NCBI GenBank assembly: GCA_016744415.1
Contig: JADGEL010000005.1
Span: forward strand, 124,001 to 188,000
Reading direction: 5' to 3'
From: Flavobacteriaceae bacterium
Lineage (GTDB): Bacteria; Bacteroidota; Bacteroidia; Flavobacteriales; Flavobacteriaceae
DNA length: 64,000 nt
Shown here one piece after another: positions 1-9,957 of the stretch. Below the pieces are notes generated by a model. The model saw only the letters and a list, made by a program, of their open reading frames with translations, made no database searches and was not told the origin of the DNA. Positions within the stretch are counted from its first letter, which is position 1. Each line of letters opens with the position of its first letter. Both the position numbers and the translations under genes were made by a program.

Positions 1-1479
1 TTCTACTTGAGGCTCACCTTCATTAACTTCAACCTTAAATTCTCGCTTCAATCTATCAACGATAATATCCAAGTGCAATTCTCCCATTCCTGAGATAATT
101 GTCTGCCCTGAAGCTTCATCAGTTTTTACTTGGAAAGTTGGATCTTCTTCAGCTAATTTTGCCAAAGCCATTCCTAATTTCTCAACATCAACTTTAGTTT
201 TAGGCTCAACAGCAATACCAATTACTGGGTCAGGAAAGTCCATAGATTCTAAAACTATAGGGTGCTTTAAGTCTGACATTGTATCACCAGTTTTAATATC
301 TTTAAATCCAACAGCAGCACCAATATCTCCAGCTTCAATATACTCAATTGCATTTTGCTTGTTAGAGTGCATTTGGTAAATTCTAGAAATACGCTCTTTT
401 TTACCTGAACGATTATTTAAGATATAAGAACCCGCATCTAAATGACCTGAATATGCTCTAAAAAATGCTAAGCGTCCAACAAAAGGATCTGTTGCAATTT
501 TAAATGCTAAAGCAGCAAATGGCTCCTTTACATCTGGCTTACGAATTTCTTCATTATTTGTATCTGGATTTACACCAACAATACCTTCTTTATCTAAAGG
601 TGATGGTAAATAACGACAAACAGCATCTAATAAGAACTGTACACCTTTGTTTTTAAATGCAGAACCACAAATCATAGGAATGATTGCCATATCCATTACT
701 GCAGCACGCAATGCATTGTGCACCTCCTCTTCAGTAATAGAATCTTCATCTTCCATGAATTTCTCTAAAAGATTCTCATCATAACTTGCTACTTCTTCAA
801 TTAAAAGTGCACGATATTTACGAGCTTCTTCTTTCATATCCTCAGGAATATCGACAATATCGAAAGTCGCTCCTTGAGTTTGATCATGCCAAATAATAGC
901 ACGGTTTTTTACTAAATCAACAACGCCTCTAAAATCTTCTTCATCACCTATGTTCAAAACGATTGGCACCGCGTTTGACTTTAACATGTCTTTAACCTGC
1001 TGACAAACCATCATAAAATCAGATCCTTGACGGTCCATTTTATTTACAAAACCAATTCTTGGCACCTTGTAATTATCAGCTAATCTCCAGTTAGTTTCAG
1101 ATTGTGGCTCAACACCATCAACGGCACTAAACAAAAACACCAAACCATCTAATACACGTAACGATCTATTTACCTCTACAGTAAAATCAACGTGACCCGG
1201 AGTGTCAATAATATTAAAGTGATATCCTTTCGTTTCGGAAGTTGGTTGCCCATTTTCAACTGGGAATTTCCATTCACAAGTTGTAGCTGCAGAAGTAATT
1301 GTAATACCTCTTTCTTGCTCTTGCTCCATCCAGTCCATTGTTGCAGCACCATCATGTACTTCACCAATTTTATGAGAAACTCCTGTGTAATATAGTACAC
1401 GCTCAGTTGTAGTTGTTTTCCCTGCATCAATATGTGCAGCAATACCAATATTTCTAGTGAATTTTAAATCTCTTGCCAT
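1..1479 (-). CDS. fusA: Elongation factor G (partial, C-terminus off the left edge)
   Basis: GTPase that drives ribosomal translocation in the cytoplasm. The first 493 codons are present with no stop before the window edge. The N-terminus reads [20 protein letters not shown], with the P-loop [13 protein letters not shown], then DTPGHVDF (G3) and NKMDRQG (G4), all in the expected order. Family members are about 700 residues, so roughly 200 C-terminal residues are missing only because the window ends. It starts 3 nt after the rpsG stop, the classic str-operon order rpsL-rpsG-fusA. Identification is secure. Confidence 0.97.
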   Translation of the reverse strand, partial: MARDLKFTRNIGIAAHIDAGKTTTTERVLYYTGVSHKIGEVHDGAATMDWMEQEQERGITITSAATTCEWKFPVENGQPTSETKGYHFNIIDTPGHVDFTVEVNRSLRVLDGLVFLFSAVDGVEPQSETNWRLADNYKVPRIGFVNKMDRQGSDFMMVCQQVKDMLKSNAVPIVLNIGDEEDFRGVVDLVKNRAIIWHDQTQGATFDIVDIPEDMKEEARKYRALLIEEVASYDENLLEKFMEDEDSITEEEVHNALRAAVMDMAIIPMICGSAFKNKGVQFLLDAVCRYLPSPLDKEGIVGVNPDTNNEEIRKPDVKEPFAALAFKIATDPFVGRLAFFRAYSGHLDAGSYILNNRSGKKERISRIYQMHSNKQNAIEYIEAGDIGAAVGFKDIKTGDTMSDLKHPIVLESMDFPDPVIGIAVEPKTKVDVEKLGMALAKLAEEDPTFQVKTDEASGQTIISGMGELHLDIIVDRLKREFKVEVNEGEPQVE

Positions 1480-1482
1480 TTC

Positions 1483-1959
1483 TTAAAATCTGAAGTGTGA
1501 GAATGCTTTATTAGCTTCTGCCATTTTATGAACATCAACTCTTTTCTTAACAGCTGCACCTTCTTCTTTAGCCGCAGCTAAAATCTCTGCCGCTAATTTT
1601 TGAGCCATTGTTTTTTCGTTACGTTTCCTTGTATAAGAAATTAACCATTTAATCGCCATAGAAATTTTGCGATCTGGTCTAATTTGCATTGGAATTTGGA
1701 ATGTTGCGCCACCAACACGACGACTACGTACTTCTACTTGAGGCATCACATTTGTCAATGCATCTTTCCAAATTTCTAAAGCTGATTTTTCTTCGTCTTG
1801 TTTTCTTTCCTCTACAATGTCTAATGCATCATAAAATACTTTAAAAGCTGTAGATTTTTTACCATCCCACATTAAGTTATTTACAAAACGTGTAACTAAC
1901 TGATCATTAAATTTTGGATCTGGTAAAAGAATTCTTTTTTTCGCTCTTCTTTTTCTCAT
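1483..1959 (-). CDS. rpsG: 30S ribosomal protein S7
   Basis: Primary 16S rRNA-binding protein that nucleates the 30S head. The 158-residue product starts [17 protein letters not shown] and contains the hallmark [11 protein letters not shown] segment around residues 83-93 and a basic C-terminus ending HFRF. Length is normal for Bacteroidota S7. It lies 26 nt downstream of rpsL and 3 nt upstream of fusA, so it should be co-transcribed with both. Confidence 0.98.
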   Translation of the reverse strand: MRKRRAKKRILLPDPKFNDQLVTRFVNNLMWDGKKSTAFKVFYDALDIVEERKQDEEKSALEIWKDALTNVMPQVEVRSRRVGGATFQIPMQIRPDRKISMAIKWLISYTRKRNEKTMAQKLAAEILAAAKEEGAAVKKRVDVHKMAEANKAFSHFRF

Positions 1960-1985
1960 GTCTTTACTTTAAAAGTGTTATAAAT

Positions 1986-2357
1986 TTACTTTGGACGTTT
2001 TGTTCCGTATTTAGATCGGCGTTGAGTTCTCCCTTCAACACCTGCAGTATCTAATGCACCACGTACAATGTGGTATCTAACTCCTGGTAAATCCTTTACT
2101 CTTCCTCCTCTAACTAATACTATCGAGTGCTCTTGTAAATTATGCCCTTCTCCTGGGATATATGCATTTACCTCGTTACCGTTTGTCAACCTAACCCTTG
2201 CTACCTTTCTCATTGCTGAGTTTGGTTTTTTAGGTGTTGTTGTATAAACACGGGTACATACTCCTCTTTTTTGAGGACATGAATTTAAAGCCACCGATTT
2301 ACTCTTCTTAGTTATACTGGTTCTTCCTTTGCGTACTAATTGTTGTATAGTTGGCAT
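1986..2357 (-). CDS. rpsL: 30S ribosomal protein S12
   Basis: Decoding-centre ribosomal protein, 123 residues starting [12 protein letters not shown]. The conserved loop [13 protein letters not shown] carries Lys43, and [13 protein letters not shown] carries the second conserved lysine. Both are positions where changes give streptomycin resistance in other bacteria; here they have the wild-type (sensitive) residues. It is first gene of the str operon and has a good upstream promoter. Confidence 0.98.
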   Translation of the reverse strand: MPTIQQLVRKGRTSITKKSKSVALNSCPQKRGVCTRVYTTTPKKPNSAMRKVARVRLTNGNEVNAYIPGEGHNLQEHSIVLVRGGRVKDLPGVRYHIVRGALDTAGVEGRTQRRSKYGTKRPK

Positions 2358-2412
2358 ACTAATTTATTATTGTTTACGTTTTTATAATTAAACATCTCTT
2401 TTTTAGAGAGTG

Positions 2413-2443
2413 CAAATGTACACTATTTTTCTAGTAATTCAAA
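2413..2443 (-). promoter_or_regulatory. Promoter of the str operon (rpsL-rpsG-fusA)
   Basis: On the minus strand TTTG (2443-2440) is followed by exactly 19 nt and TACATTTG (2420-2413). This matches the Bacteroidetes housekeeping-sigma consensus TTTG-N19-TAnnTTTG perfectly. It predicts a leader of roughly 50 nt before the rpsL ATG at 2357. Confidence 0.85.
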
Positions 2444-2531
2444 CGCCAAATAGTTTATTTTTTATACTCATTATTAAATCATTAGAATCCACTATATTCA
2501 CACCGTATTTACAATCTTTTATTTACTTTAA

Positions 2532-4223
2532 TTGAAATTTTTTTTTACTCCTTATATATATACCCTTTTTTTATTGCTTATTTTTCAATCGGCAATATCT
2601 CAAGAAATTGAATTAAAAATAGTTGATAAAGATTCAATGAATAATTCGATATTTAATTTGGTTGAATATAAACATGTTCATTCTTCAGAAAATTCATTAT
2701 ATACTGAAATTGATTCTGTAAAATCAAAACTTCGCAGAATAGGATATTTGAATATTCAATTTGACACAATCAAAAAACAAGACTCAATTTTTATTGCTCA
2801 TCTAGTTTTAGGAGAAAATACAAAAACAATAAGAATATTTTTTGACTCAAATAGTGTTGATGAAAATATTATCAAAAAATACACAGTCAATTTTACAAAT
2901 TCTTCTTTTACTCTCGAAATGCATGATGTTTCAAATTTAATGAACGATTTAGTTAAACAATTTGAAACAGATGGAAAGTCATTTACAGAAATTTCTTTAA
3001 AAAACATTCAGAAGTTAAATAATGAGTTAATCGCTGAGCTAAATATCAACTCAACAAAATCAAGAACTATCGATAATGTAATTATTAAAGCATATGAGAA
3101 ATTTCCACAATCTTTTGTTAGGCATCGGTTAAATCTAAAAAAAGGAACTGTTTTCAATAAAGAAAAACTACAAAAATCCTCTGATGCTATTCAAGCCATT
3201 ACTTTTGTGTCAGAAATAAAGTCTCCAGAAGTTTTATTTACGAATGATTCAACATCTATTTATTTATACTTACAAAAAATTAAAGCTAACCGATTTGATG
3301 GATTAATTGGTTTTGCTACTGACGAAGAAGGAAAATTAAAATTCAATGGTTATCTTGATTTATTACTAAACAATGTGTTGAATAAAGGAGAGTCCATTTC
3401 TATACAATGGAAAAGCAATGGCGATGACAGAAAACTATTTAATCTTGCTTTTACCGCGCCATATGTTTTTAAATCACCTATTACATTGGGTATTAACTTT
3501 AATCTTTATAAACAGGACTCTACTTTCTTAAACATCCATACTAAAATAAATTTAGCATACACTATAAATCAATTCAGTGGAATTGCAGGAGAATTCGAAT
3601 CAGAAAATTCGAATGACTTAGATTCAGAAAATACACAAAATAATATTGAAGGATATAAAAGTACGTTTTTTGGGGCTTCATACAATTACAGTAAACCAGA
3701 CAGAGAAAAACCTTTTCAAAACGAATTTTACTTTAACATAAATGCCCTTTGGGGAAAACGAACACTTGCCGAAAATACTTTAAGGAGCAATCAACAAAAA
3801 TATAATTTACATGTTTATTACATTTGGAGTCTAAATCAAAAGAGTAATTTATTCATCCAAAGCAAAAGTGGTTTATTGATTTCTGAAAATTTATTTTCAA
3901 ATGAGCTATTTAGAGTAGGTGGTGCAAACTCTATCAGAGGGTTTGATCAAGAGAGTATTTTTGCATCTGCTTACAGTATTTTAAATTTAGAATATAGATA
4001 CCTCATCGCTCAAAGGTCTTACATATATTCAATTACTGATTTCGCTTATATCCAAAACGACATTATAAATGATAATGGTCAATTGTTTGGTTTTGGACTC
4101 GGATATGTATTTAATACAAAAAATGGCGCAATTGATATTAGTTATGCAATTGGCAAACGATCTGATTTTCCAGTTGACTTCCAAAACTCAAAATTTCATA
4201 TAAGACTTTTACAATATTTTTAG
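2532..4223 (+). CDS. Omp85/BamA-TamA family outer membrane protein
   Basis: Probable outer-membrane beta-barrel of the Omp85 superfamily, 563 residues. The start codon is TTG and gives a signal peptide ending near residue 23 (FQSAISQ). Residues about 25-260 look like POTRA-type domains (for example RRIGYLNIQF and LRHRL-like strands). The rest is beta-barrel with the family loop motif VGGANSIRGFDQES (RGF) near residues 470-485 and a terminal aromatic strand ending LLQYF. It stands alone between the str operon and the Sus locus. It is shorter than BamA (about 800), so a TamA-like or lineage-specific role is more likely. Cargo cannot be told from sequence. Confidence 0.8.
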   Translation: MKFFFTPYIYTLFLLLIFQSAISQEIELKIVDKDSMNNSIFNLVEYKHVHSSENSLYTEIDSVKSKLRRIGYLNIQFDTIKKQDSIFIAHLVLGENTKTIRIFFDSNSVDENIIKKYTVNFTNSSFTLEMHDVSNLMNDLVKQFETDGKSFTEISLKNIQKLNNELIAELNINSTKSRTIDNVIIKAYEKFPQSFVRHRLNLKKGTVFNKEKLQKSSDAIQAITFVSEIKSPEVLFTNDSTSIYLYLQKIKANRFDGLIGFATDEEGKLKFNGYLDLLLNNVLNKGESISIQWKSNGDDRKLFNLAFTAPYVFKSPITLGINFNLYKQDSTFLNIHTKINLAYTINQFSGIAGEFESENSNDLDSENTQNNIEGYKSTFFGASYNYSKPDREKPFQNEFYFNINALWGKRTLAENTLRSNQQKYNLHVYYIWSLNQKSNLFIQSKSGLLISENLFSNELFRVGGANSIRGFDQESIFASAYSILNLEYRYLIAQRSYIYSITDFAYIQNDIINDNGQLFGFGLGYVFNTKNGAIDISYAIGKRSDFPVDFQNSKFHIRLLQYF

Positions 4224-4417
4224 ATTCTTCAATTTTTTACTAAATAAAAGTAATTATAAGACTACTACAAGCTTAGCTTCAATCTTTTTTATATAATTCA
4301 CAAAATAATATTTGAATTTCACGCAACCTATTTTAATTAATTGCATCTTATAATTAGGATATCCACAAAAGTTCTTAACTTTTATTTAACTTTTTTAACT
4401 TTTTTTATGTTAAAAAG

Positions 4418-4448
4418 TTGGTTTTTTAAGTATTATTTAAGACTTTTG
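4418..4448 (+). promoter_or_regulatory. Candidate promoter of the SusC/SusD operon
   Basis: TTGG (4418-4421) is followed by 19 nt and GACTTTTG (4441-4448). This matches the -33/-7 Bacteroidetes pattern with one mismatch (G for T in the first -7 base). It ends 27 nt before the ATG at 4476 and overlaps the longer in-frame extension of the downstream gene, which argues against that extension. Confidence 0.45.
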
Positions 4449-4475
4449 GCTCAAATTAATTCAAATAATTATATA

Positions 4476-7400
4476 ATGAAAACAAAGTTTAATGGAATTT
4501 TAACGCTGTTATTGGCGTTTGTAGTGCAATTAACTTTTGCACAATCAAAGACTATTTCTGGTAACGTTTCTGATGAATCGGGCCCTTTACCTGGAGTAAG
4601 TGTTATTATTAAAGGTACTACAACTGGTACTGAAACTGATTTTGACGGTAACTATTCTATGACTGCTAATACTGGAGATGTACTTCAATTTAGCTTTATT
4701 GGAATGGTGACTTCTGAAAGAACAGTAAGTACTGCAAATACTATTAATGTTGAAATGGTTGCAGAAGCTGAATCTTTAACAGAGGTTATCGTAACAGGTT
4801 TTGGGCGTAAAGTAGAAAAAAGAAGTTCTACTTATGCAGTTCAAAGTTTAGAAGGTAATGACTTAACAGTTGCTAGAGAAGCTAACATTTCAAATGCATT
4901 AGCAGGTCGTATTGCTGGTGTACAAGTTACAGCAAGTTCTGGTTCTGTTGGTGCTTCTTCTCGTGTAATATTGAGAGGAGCAAGTTCTATTACTGGTAAC
5001 AACCAACCTCTATATGTTATAGATGGTGTGCCAATTGACAATACCAACTACGGTAATGCTGGTAGTGGTGGTGGTAGAGATATGCCGAATGGTGTTTCTG
5101 ATATCAATCCTGATGACATTGAAACTATGAACGTTTTAAAAGGTCCTGCTGCGGCAGCTTTATACGGAATTAGAGCCTCTAATGGTGTAATTGAAATTAC
5201 TACTAAAAAAGGAAAGCACAACAAAAACTTAGGAATTACTTTTAGTTCTAATGTTCAGTTCGACAATCCTTTAATTTTACCTGACTACCAAAATTCTTAT
5301 GGACAAGGATCAAACCCTTATACTTTTGAGTTTATAGATGGTCAAAACGGTGATGGTGGTGTTGATGAATCTTGGGGTCCTCCTTTAGATGTTGGTTTAG
5401 AGTTTGTACAATGGGACAACTATAAGTATGGTGGCGCTGCTACTCCTTGGGTATCGCATCCAGATAATATCAAAGATTTTTATGAAACTGGTATCCAATT
5501 ATCAAATAATATTTCGTTTACTGGCGGTTCAGAAACTTTAACATACAGATTGTCTGTAGGTAATTTTTCACAAACTGGTATGGTGCCAAATACTGATTAT
5601 AGAAGGTTTAATGTAGGTGCAAGTGCTTCTCAAAAAATAGGAGATAAATTAACTACATCTATTAACTTTACATATACTAAATCAGGAAGTGATAACTTAC
5701 CTTTTGTTGGATATGATAATGAAAATCCAGTTCAACAATTTATATGGTCTGGTAGAAATGTTGATTTCAACGCTTTAAGAGATTGGAGAAGCTTACCATT
5801 AGCTGCAGTTGGAACTGCCGCTGAAGGAACTCCTCTTAACTGGAATACTGTATTCCAAAACAATCCTTTTTGGGTACTAGACACTAACTTAAGAGATTTT
5901 GATAAAGATAGAATCATTGGTAACATTGGTGCAATTTATGAAATCAACGAACACTTTACAGTTTCTACAAAAGTAGGTTTAGATCATTGGAATTCAATTT
6001 CAACTCAAAGACGTGCTTTTGGTTCAAACAATGCTCCTAATGGATCTTATTCTGAGACAATCAGGTCATTCTCTGAAACTAATGCAGAGCTATTGTTAAG
6101 TTATACAACTGAAATCACTGATGATATAGGATTTGACTTAAGTGTTGGTGGTAACTTGATGAAGAGAGATCGTAAATTAAATTTTGCAGATGCTCCTCAA
6201 CTACAATTACCAGGATTATATAACTTAAATAACTTAAGAGCTGGTGTAAATTATTCTTTAACAAATACTACTAGAGAACAAAGAATTAATAGTTTTTATG
6301 GATTTGGTAAAATCTCATTTAAAAATTACTTGTTCTTAGAATTCTCTGGAAGAAATGATTGGGCAAGTGTATTACCTCTTGATAACAACAGTTTCTTCTA
6401 TCCTTCTGTTTCTTTGAGTGCTGTAATTACAGACATGATTGGAGCTGATGACTGGTTCTTAAAAGTTCGCGGTGGATGGTCAGAAGTTGGTGGTATAGGT
6501 TCGTTACGCGAGTACGAATTAGCACCAACATATGCTTTATCAACTAATCCTTGGGGTACAGTAACTGCAGGTTTCTTACCTACACAACTAAACAACCCTA
6601 ATATTAAACCTGAAACTACAACTGGTATTGAAGCTGGTGCTGATTTAAGGTTATTTAATAGTAGATTAAGAATTAATGCTACTTATTACGATCAAACAAC
6701 AACTGATGCAATTGTACCAGTTCAGATTTCTGCTGCTTCTGGTTATACTAGCGCTGTAAGAAATGTTGGTGAAACTAATAATAAAGGTTATGAAATTCAA
6801 TTAGGGTCAACTATTATTGATAAAGGAGACTTTAAATTTGATTTAGATATTAACTTTGCTAAAAATACAAATGAAGTTGTTTCTCTTGGTGGTCTAGAAT
6901 CATTAGTTCTTGGTGGACAATGGTCAATGACATTAGAAGCTAGAGAAGGTCATGCTTGGGGAGATATAGTAGGTTCATCTTACAGAAGAGCTCCTGATGG
7001 ACAAATTGTATTTGAAGATGGTTTACCAGCTATTGATGGTGGTAATAAAGTATTGGGGAATGTTTCTCCAGACTGGACAGGTGGTGCTAACTTTAGCTTT
7101 ACTTATAAAAACCTTAATTTAAGCGCCTTAATTGATGCTAAAATTGGTGGAGATATTTATTCAATGACTACAGCTTGGGGTCGTTATGCAGGTGTATTAG
7201 AAGAAACCATATTAGGTAGAGAAACTGGTATTGTTGGTGATGGTGTTATGGTTGATCCAGTTACTGGAGCATTTGTTCCTAATAATGTTGTAAGAACTTC
7301 TGAAGATTATAACAAAAGAGCTTATTCTAACAGTATCGTAGAAGGGTCTGTTTTTGATGCTTCTTATGTTAAGTTAAAGCAAATGACATTTGGTTATAAT

Positions 7401-7604
7401 TTACCTTCACACATGCTAGAAAATTCAATGTTTGATGGCGTAACATTATCTGTTGTAGGTCGTAATCTTGCAATTTTACATAAAAACGCTCCACATATTG
7501 ATCCTGAAAGTTCATTTAGCGATGCTAACTCTGAGCAAGGTCAAGAATTTGGTCAGCAACCATCAGCAAGAAGTATAGGTTTTAATGTAACAATAAAACT
7601 ATAA
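4476..7604 (+). CDS. SusC/RagA family TonB-linked outer membrane transporter
   Basis: TonB-dependent outer-membrane channel that imports a ligand captured by its SusD partner. The 1042-residue protein has a signal peptide MKTKFNGILTLLLAFVVQ..FAQ. A carboxypeptidase-regulatory-like domain follows (about 25-105, GPLPGVSVIIKGT), then the TonB box LTEVIVTGFG, a plug with LRGASSITG and PLYVIDGVP, and a long barrel. I chose the ATG at 4476. The frame can extend to 4341 but would read through the promoter and add no signal-like sequence. SusD follows 32 nt downstream. No glycan-degrading enzyme is encoded nearby, so the substrate is unknown. Confidence 0.95.
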   Translation: MKTKFNGILTLLLAFVVQLTFAQSKTISGNVSDESGPLPGVSVIIKGTTTGTETDFDGNYSMTANTGDVLQFSFIGMVTSERTVSTANTINVEMVAEAESLTEVIVTGFGRKVEKRSSTYAVQSLEGNDLTVAREANISNALAGRIAGVQVTASSGSVGASSRVILRGASSITGNNQPLYVIDGVPIDNTNYGNAGSGGGRDMPNGVSDINPDDIETMNVLKGPAAAALYGIRASNGVIEITTKKGKHNKNLGITFSSNVQFDNPLILPDYQNSYGQGSNPYTFEFIDGQNGDGGVDESWGPPLDVGLEFVQWDNYKYGGAATPWVSHPDNIKDFYETGIQLSNNISFTGGSETLTYRLSVGNFSQTGMVPNTDYRRFNVGASASQKIGDKLTTSINFTYTKSGSDNLPFVGYDNENPVQQFIWSGRNVDFNALRDWRSLPLAAVGTAAEGTPLNWNTVFQNNPFWVLDTNLRDFDKDRIIGNIGAIYEINEHFTVSTKVGLDHWNSISTQRRAFGSNNAPNGSYSETIRSFSETNAELLLSYTTEITDDIGFDLSVGGNLMKRDRKLNFADAPQLQLPGLYNLNNLRAGVNYSLTNTTREQRINSFYGFGKISFKNYLFLEFSGRNDWASVLPLDNNSFFYPSVSLSAVITDMIGADDWFLKVRGGWSEVGGIGSLREYELAPTYALSTNPWGTVTAGFLPTQLNNPNIKPETTTGIEAGADLRLFNSRLRINATYYDQTTTDAIVPVQISAASGYTSAVRNVGETNNKGYEIQLGSTIIDKGDFKFDLDINFAKNTNEVVSLGGLESLVLGGQWSMTLEAREGHAWGDIVGSSYRRAPDGQIVFEDGLPAIDGGNKVLGNVSPDWTGGANFSFTYKNLNLSALIDAKIGGDIYSMTTAWGRYAGVLEETILGRETGIVGDGVMVDPVTGAFVPNNVVRTSEDYNKRAYSNSIVEGSVFDASYVKLKQMTFGYNLPSHMLENSMFDGVTLSVVGRNLAILHKNAPHIDPESSFSDANSEQGQEFGQQPSARSIGFNVTIKL

Positions 7605-7636
7605 TTCTAAATTTTAATTTAAAACAAAATAATAAA

Positions 7637-9049
7637 ATGAAAAGATTTAAAATAACACTAATCTTATTTGCAGCCTTACTTGTTGTTTCAAGCTGCGATA
7701 AAGATTTTGAAGAAATAAATCAAGATCCAAATAACCCAACTAGTTTGCCTTCGCATTTAATTATGCCAACGGCAATTAGAAACGGGATGAATGAAATGTA
7801 CAGTACATTTACTGGTGGTGATATGGGATCTTGTTGGTCTCAACAATTTGCAAAAGTGCAATACAATGATGAGGCAAGATATATTCCTCGTCAAGCAATT
7901 ATTGCTCGTGTTTGGAGCACATTTTACGCAAATGTCATTTCTCAAGCAAATGCTATGTACAATTTAGCTGAAGCTGAAGAAAACAATAATATGATGGGTG
8001 TTGCCTTGGTAATACAAGCTCATGGGTATTCAATTTTAACAGATTTATATGGTGATGTTCCATTTTCTGAAGCAATTAGTGCTGATGAGGGTATCATTGC
8101 TCCCGCTTATGATACTCAGTCTGGAGTTTATAGTGGTATTATTGATATGCTTACACAAGCATCTGCTTTATTAGGAACTAACGGAACTATTGATTCTGGT
8201 TCAGACATCCTTTATGGTGGTGATGCTGGCTTATGGAAAAAAATGGCAAACTCATTAAAATTTAGAGCTTTAATGAGAATATCTGATGTACAACCAGTAG
8301 GCCCTCAATTGCAAGCTTTAGTAGATGGCGGAAATATGTTCTCTTCTAATGCTGATGAAGCAAAATTAATTTACTTAAGTGCTGATCCAAACGCTAATCC
8401 ATTATATGAAACTATCGTATTTGGAACTAGAGGTGAGTGGAAAGTAAATTCAGTTTTAGTTGATATGATGTTAGGTAGTAATGACCCTAGATTACCGCAG
8501 TATGCTCAAAAAAATGATGCTGATATATATAGAGGTAAACCTTCTGGGTTAGTTAACGTTCCTAGTATTGATTATAGCTATACTAATGTTTCTGCTATTG
8601 GTGAATTTTACTTACAACCAGAAACACCAGGATATTATATGTCTAATGCTGAATTACAGTTCTTAATGGCCGAAGCTGCACAGAAAAGTTTAATTTCTGG
8701 TTCAGCATCTACATATTATGAAGCTGGTATTGCTGCATCTTTTGACGCAAACGAAGTATCTGATAACGGATACATTGCTGCTAATATGTTACAAACATCT
8801 ACTGCTTTAGAGCAAATTGGTAATGAAAAATGGTTAGCGTTATTTGCTCAAGGTTTAGAATCTTGGATTGAACAAAAAAGAACAGGGTATCCTGTATTAG
8901 CTCCGGCACTTGAAGCGAATATAAGTGAAATACCTTCAAGAATTAATTATCCTGAAATTGAGCAATCAATTAATGCTGCAAATTATGATGCTGCTGTTGC
9001 TTCTCAAGGTGCTGATAATTTAACTACACCAATCTGGTGGATGAATTAA
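7637..9049 (+). CDS. SusD/RagB family nutrient-binding outer membrane lipoprotein
   Basis: Surface lipoprotein that caps the SusC barrel. It has 470 residues with a lipobox VVSSC (Cys20), then INQDPNNPTSLP, which is characteristic of the SusD-like_2 subgroup. The TPR-type helices include the motif YSILTDLYGDVPFSEA near residues 136-150, a typical SusD signature. The C-terminal ALFAQGLESWIEQKRTGYP segment is also family-typical. It sits 32 nt after SusC and 26 nt before a further lipoprotein gene, so the operon continues. The SusD-like_2 subgroup is often not tied to polysaccharide loci; ligand unknown. Confidence 0.94.
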   Translation: MKRFKITLILFAALLVVSSCDKDFEEINQDPNNPTSLPSHLIMPTAIRNGMNEMYSTFTGGDMGSCWSQQFAKVQYNDEARYIPRQAIIARVWSTFYANVISQANAMYNLAEAEENNNMMGVALVIQAHGYSILTDLYGDVPFSEAISADEGIIAPAYDTQSGVYSGIIDMLTQASALLGTNGTIDSGSDILYGGDAGLWKKMANSLKFRALMRISDVQPVGPQLQALVDGGNMFSSNADEAKLIYLSADPNANPLYETIVFGTRGEWKVNSVLVDMMLGSNDPRLPQYAQKNDADIYRGKPSGLVNVPSIDYSYTNVSAIGEFYLQPETPGYYMSNAELQFLMAEAAQKSLISGSASTYYEAGIAASFDANEVSDNGYIAANMLQTSTALEQIGNEKWLALFAQGLESWIEQKRTGYPVLAPALEANISEIPSRINYPEIEQSINAANYDAAVASQGADNLTTPIWWMN

Positions 9050-9075
9050 TAACTTAATAAATTAAATTTAAAAAC

Positions 9076-9930
9076 ATGAAAAAAATATTAAATCTATTAG
9101 TTGTAGCTTCACTAGTATTACTATACTCTTGTGAATATAACAACTCTGATTTCGATACAGATGACCAGTTAACTGGTACTGCTGAAGAAGGAGGCGCTAT
9201 TGTTGCCGTACATAATTCTACTGTTGGTAAACTTTTAGGAGTTCCATCATCGTTAGATTTTGAAACTGCAACTGTTGCTTTTGCTGAGGTTGAATTATAT
9301 ATGGAAGTAATTTTAATGTCTGGTGGCAATAGTGTTAACGGATATGAAATTACAAAATCACTTAATAATGGTTTAGAAACTACTGTTGCAACAAATGTTT
9401 CTCTACCAATGACATTAACTTACAGCACTGTTGAAGATTTTCTAGACGGCTTAGGTGTTAACGAAGGTGATTTAAGAATTGGTGATGTAATTACTTTTAG
9501 AACAAAAATAGTACGCACAGATGGTTCAGTAGAATTTGCTGGCCCTAATGATGGTACTTATTCTGTTACAATTAGTTGTTCTTCTAATTTAGCTGGAGTA
9601 TATAACAAAACAGTTACTAGAGATGACGGTTCTCAATGGTCTAGACCAGGTGAGATTGTTACAGAAGAAGGTGTTGGTGAATATAGAACAACTGTAACTG
9701 GTGGTTGGTCTCCTGGACAATATGGCGATAATATGGGTTATGATTTTACTGATGTTTGTGGTGAATTAACTGTTCTTGACCAACAATTGTTTCAAGGTAT
9801 GTTTAGTAATGAAGTTGGTGGTGGAGATGCAGGAACTGTTGATGGTGTAACTGGTAATTTATTTACTAATTACTTCATTATGTTTAGTGGTGCCCCTACA
9901 TTTTACTCTGAAGATTTCATCAAACTATAA
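9076..9930 (+). CDS. Sus-operon lipoprotein, function unknown
   Basis: Lipoprotein of 284 residues. The signal peptide ends in LLYSC (Cys19), followed by an acidic spacer that may act as a surface-export signal. The body is rich in Thr, Gly and Asp and looks all-beta; two Cys (near 169 and 224) could form a disulfide. I do not recognise a named domain. It is third gene of the SusC-SusD operon, where surface ligand-binding lipoproteins of varied sequence are usual, so a ligand-binding accessory role is inferred. Confidence 0.8.
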   Translation: MKKILNLLVVASLVLLYSCEYNNSDFDTDDQLTGTAEEGGAIVAVHNSTVGKLLGVPSSLDFETATVAFAEVELYMEVILMSGGNSVNGYEITKSLNNGLETTVATNVSLPMTLTYSTVEDFLDGLGVNEGDLRIGDVITFRTKIVRTDGSVEFAGPNDGTYSVTISCSSNLAGVYNKTVTRDDGSQWSRPGEIVTEEGVGEYRTTVTGGWSPGQYGDNMGYDFTDVCGELTVLDQQLFQGMFSNEVGGGDAGTVDGVTGNLFTNYFIMFSGAPTFYSEDFIKL

Positions 9931-9957
9931 TTAAGTTAAATTTAAAACGATAATAAA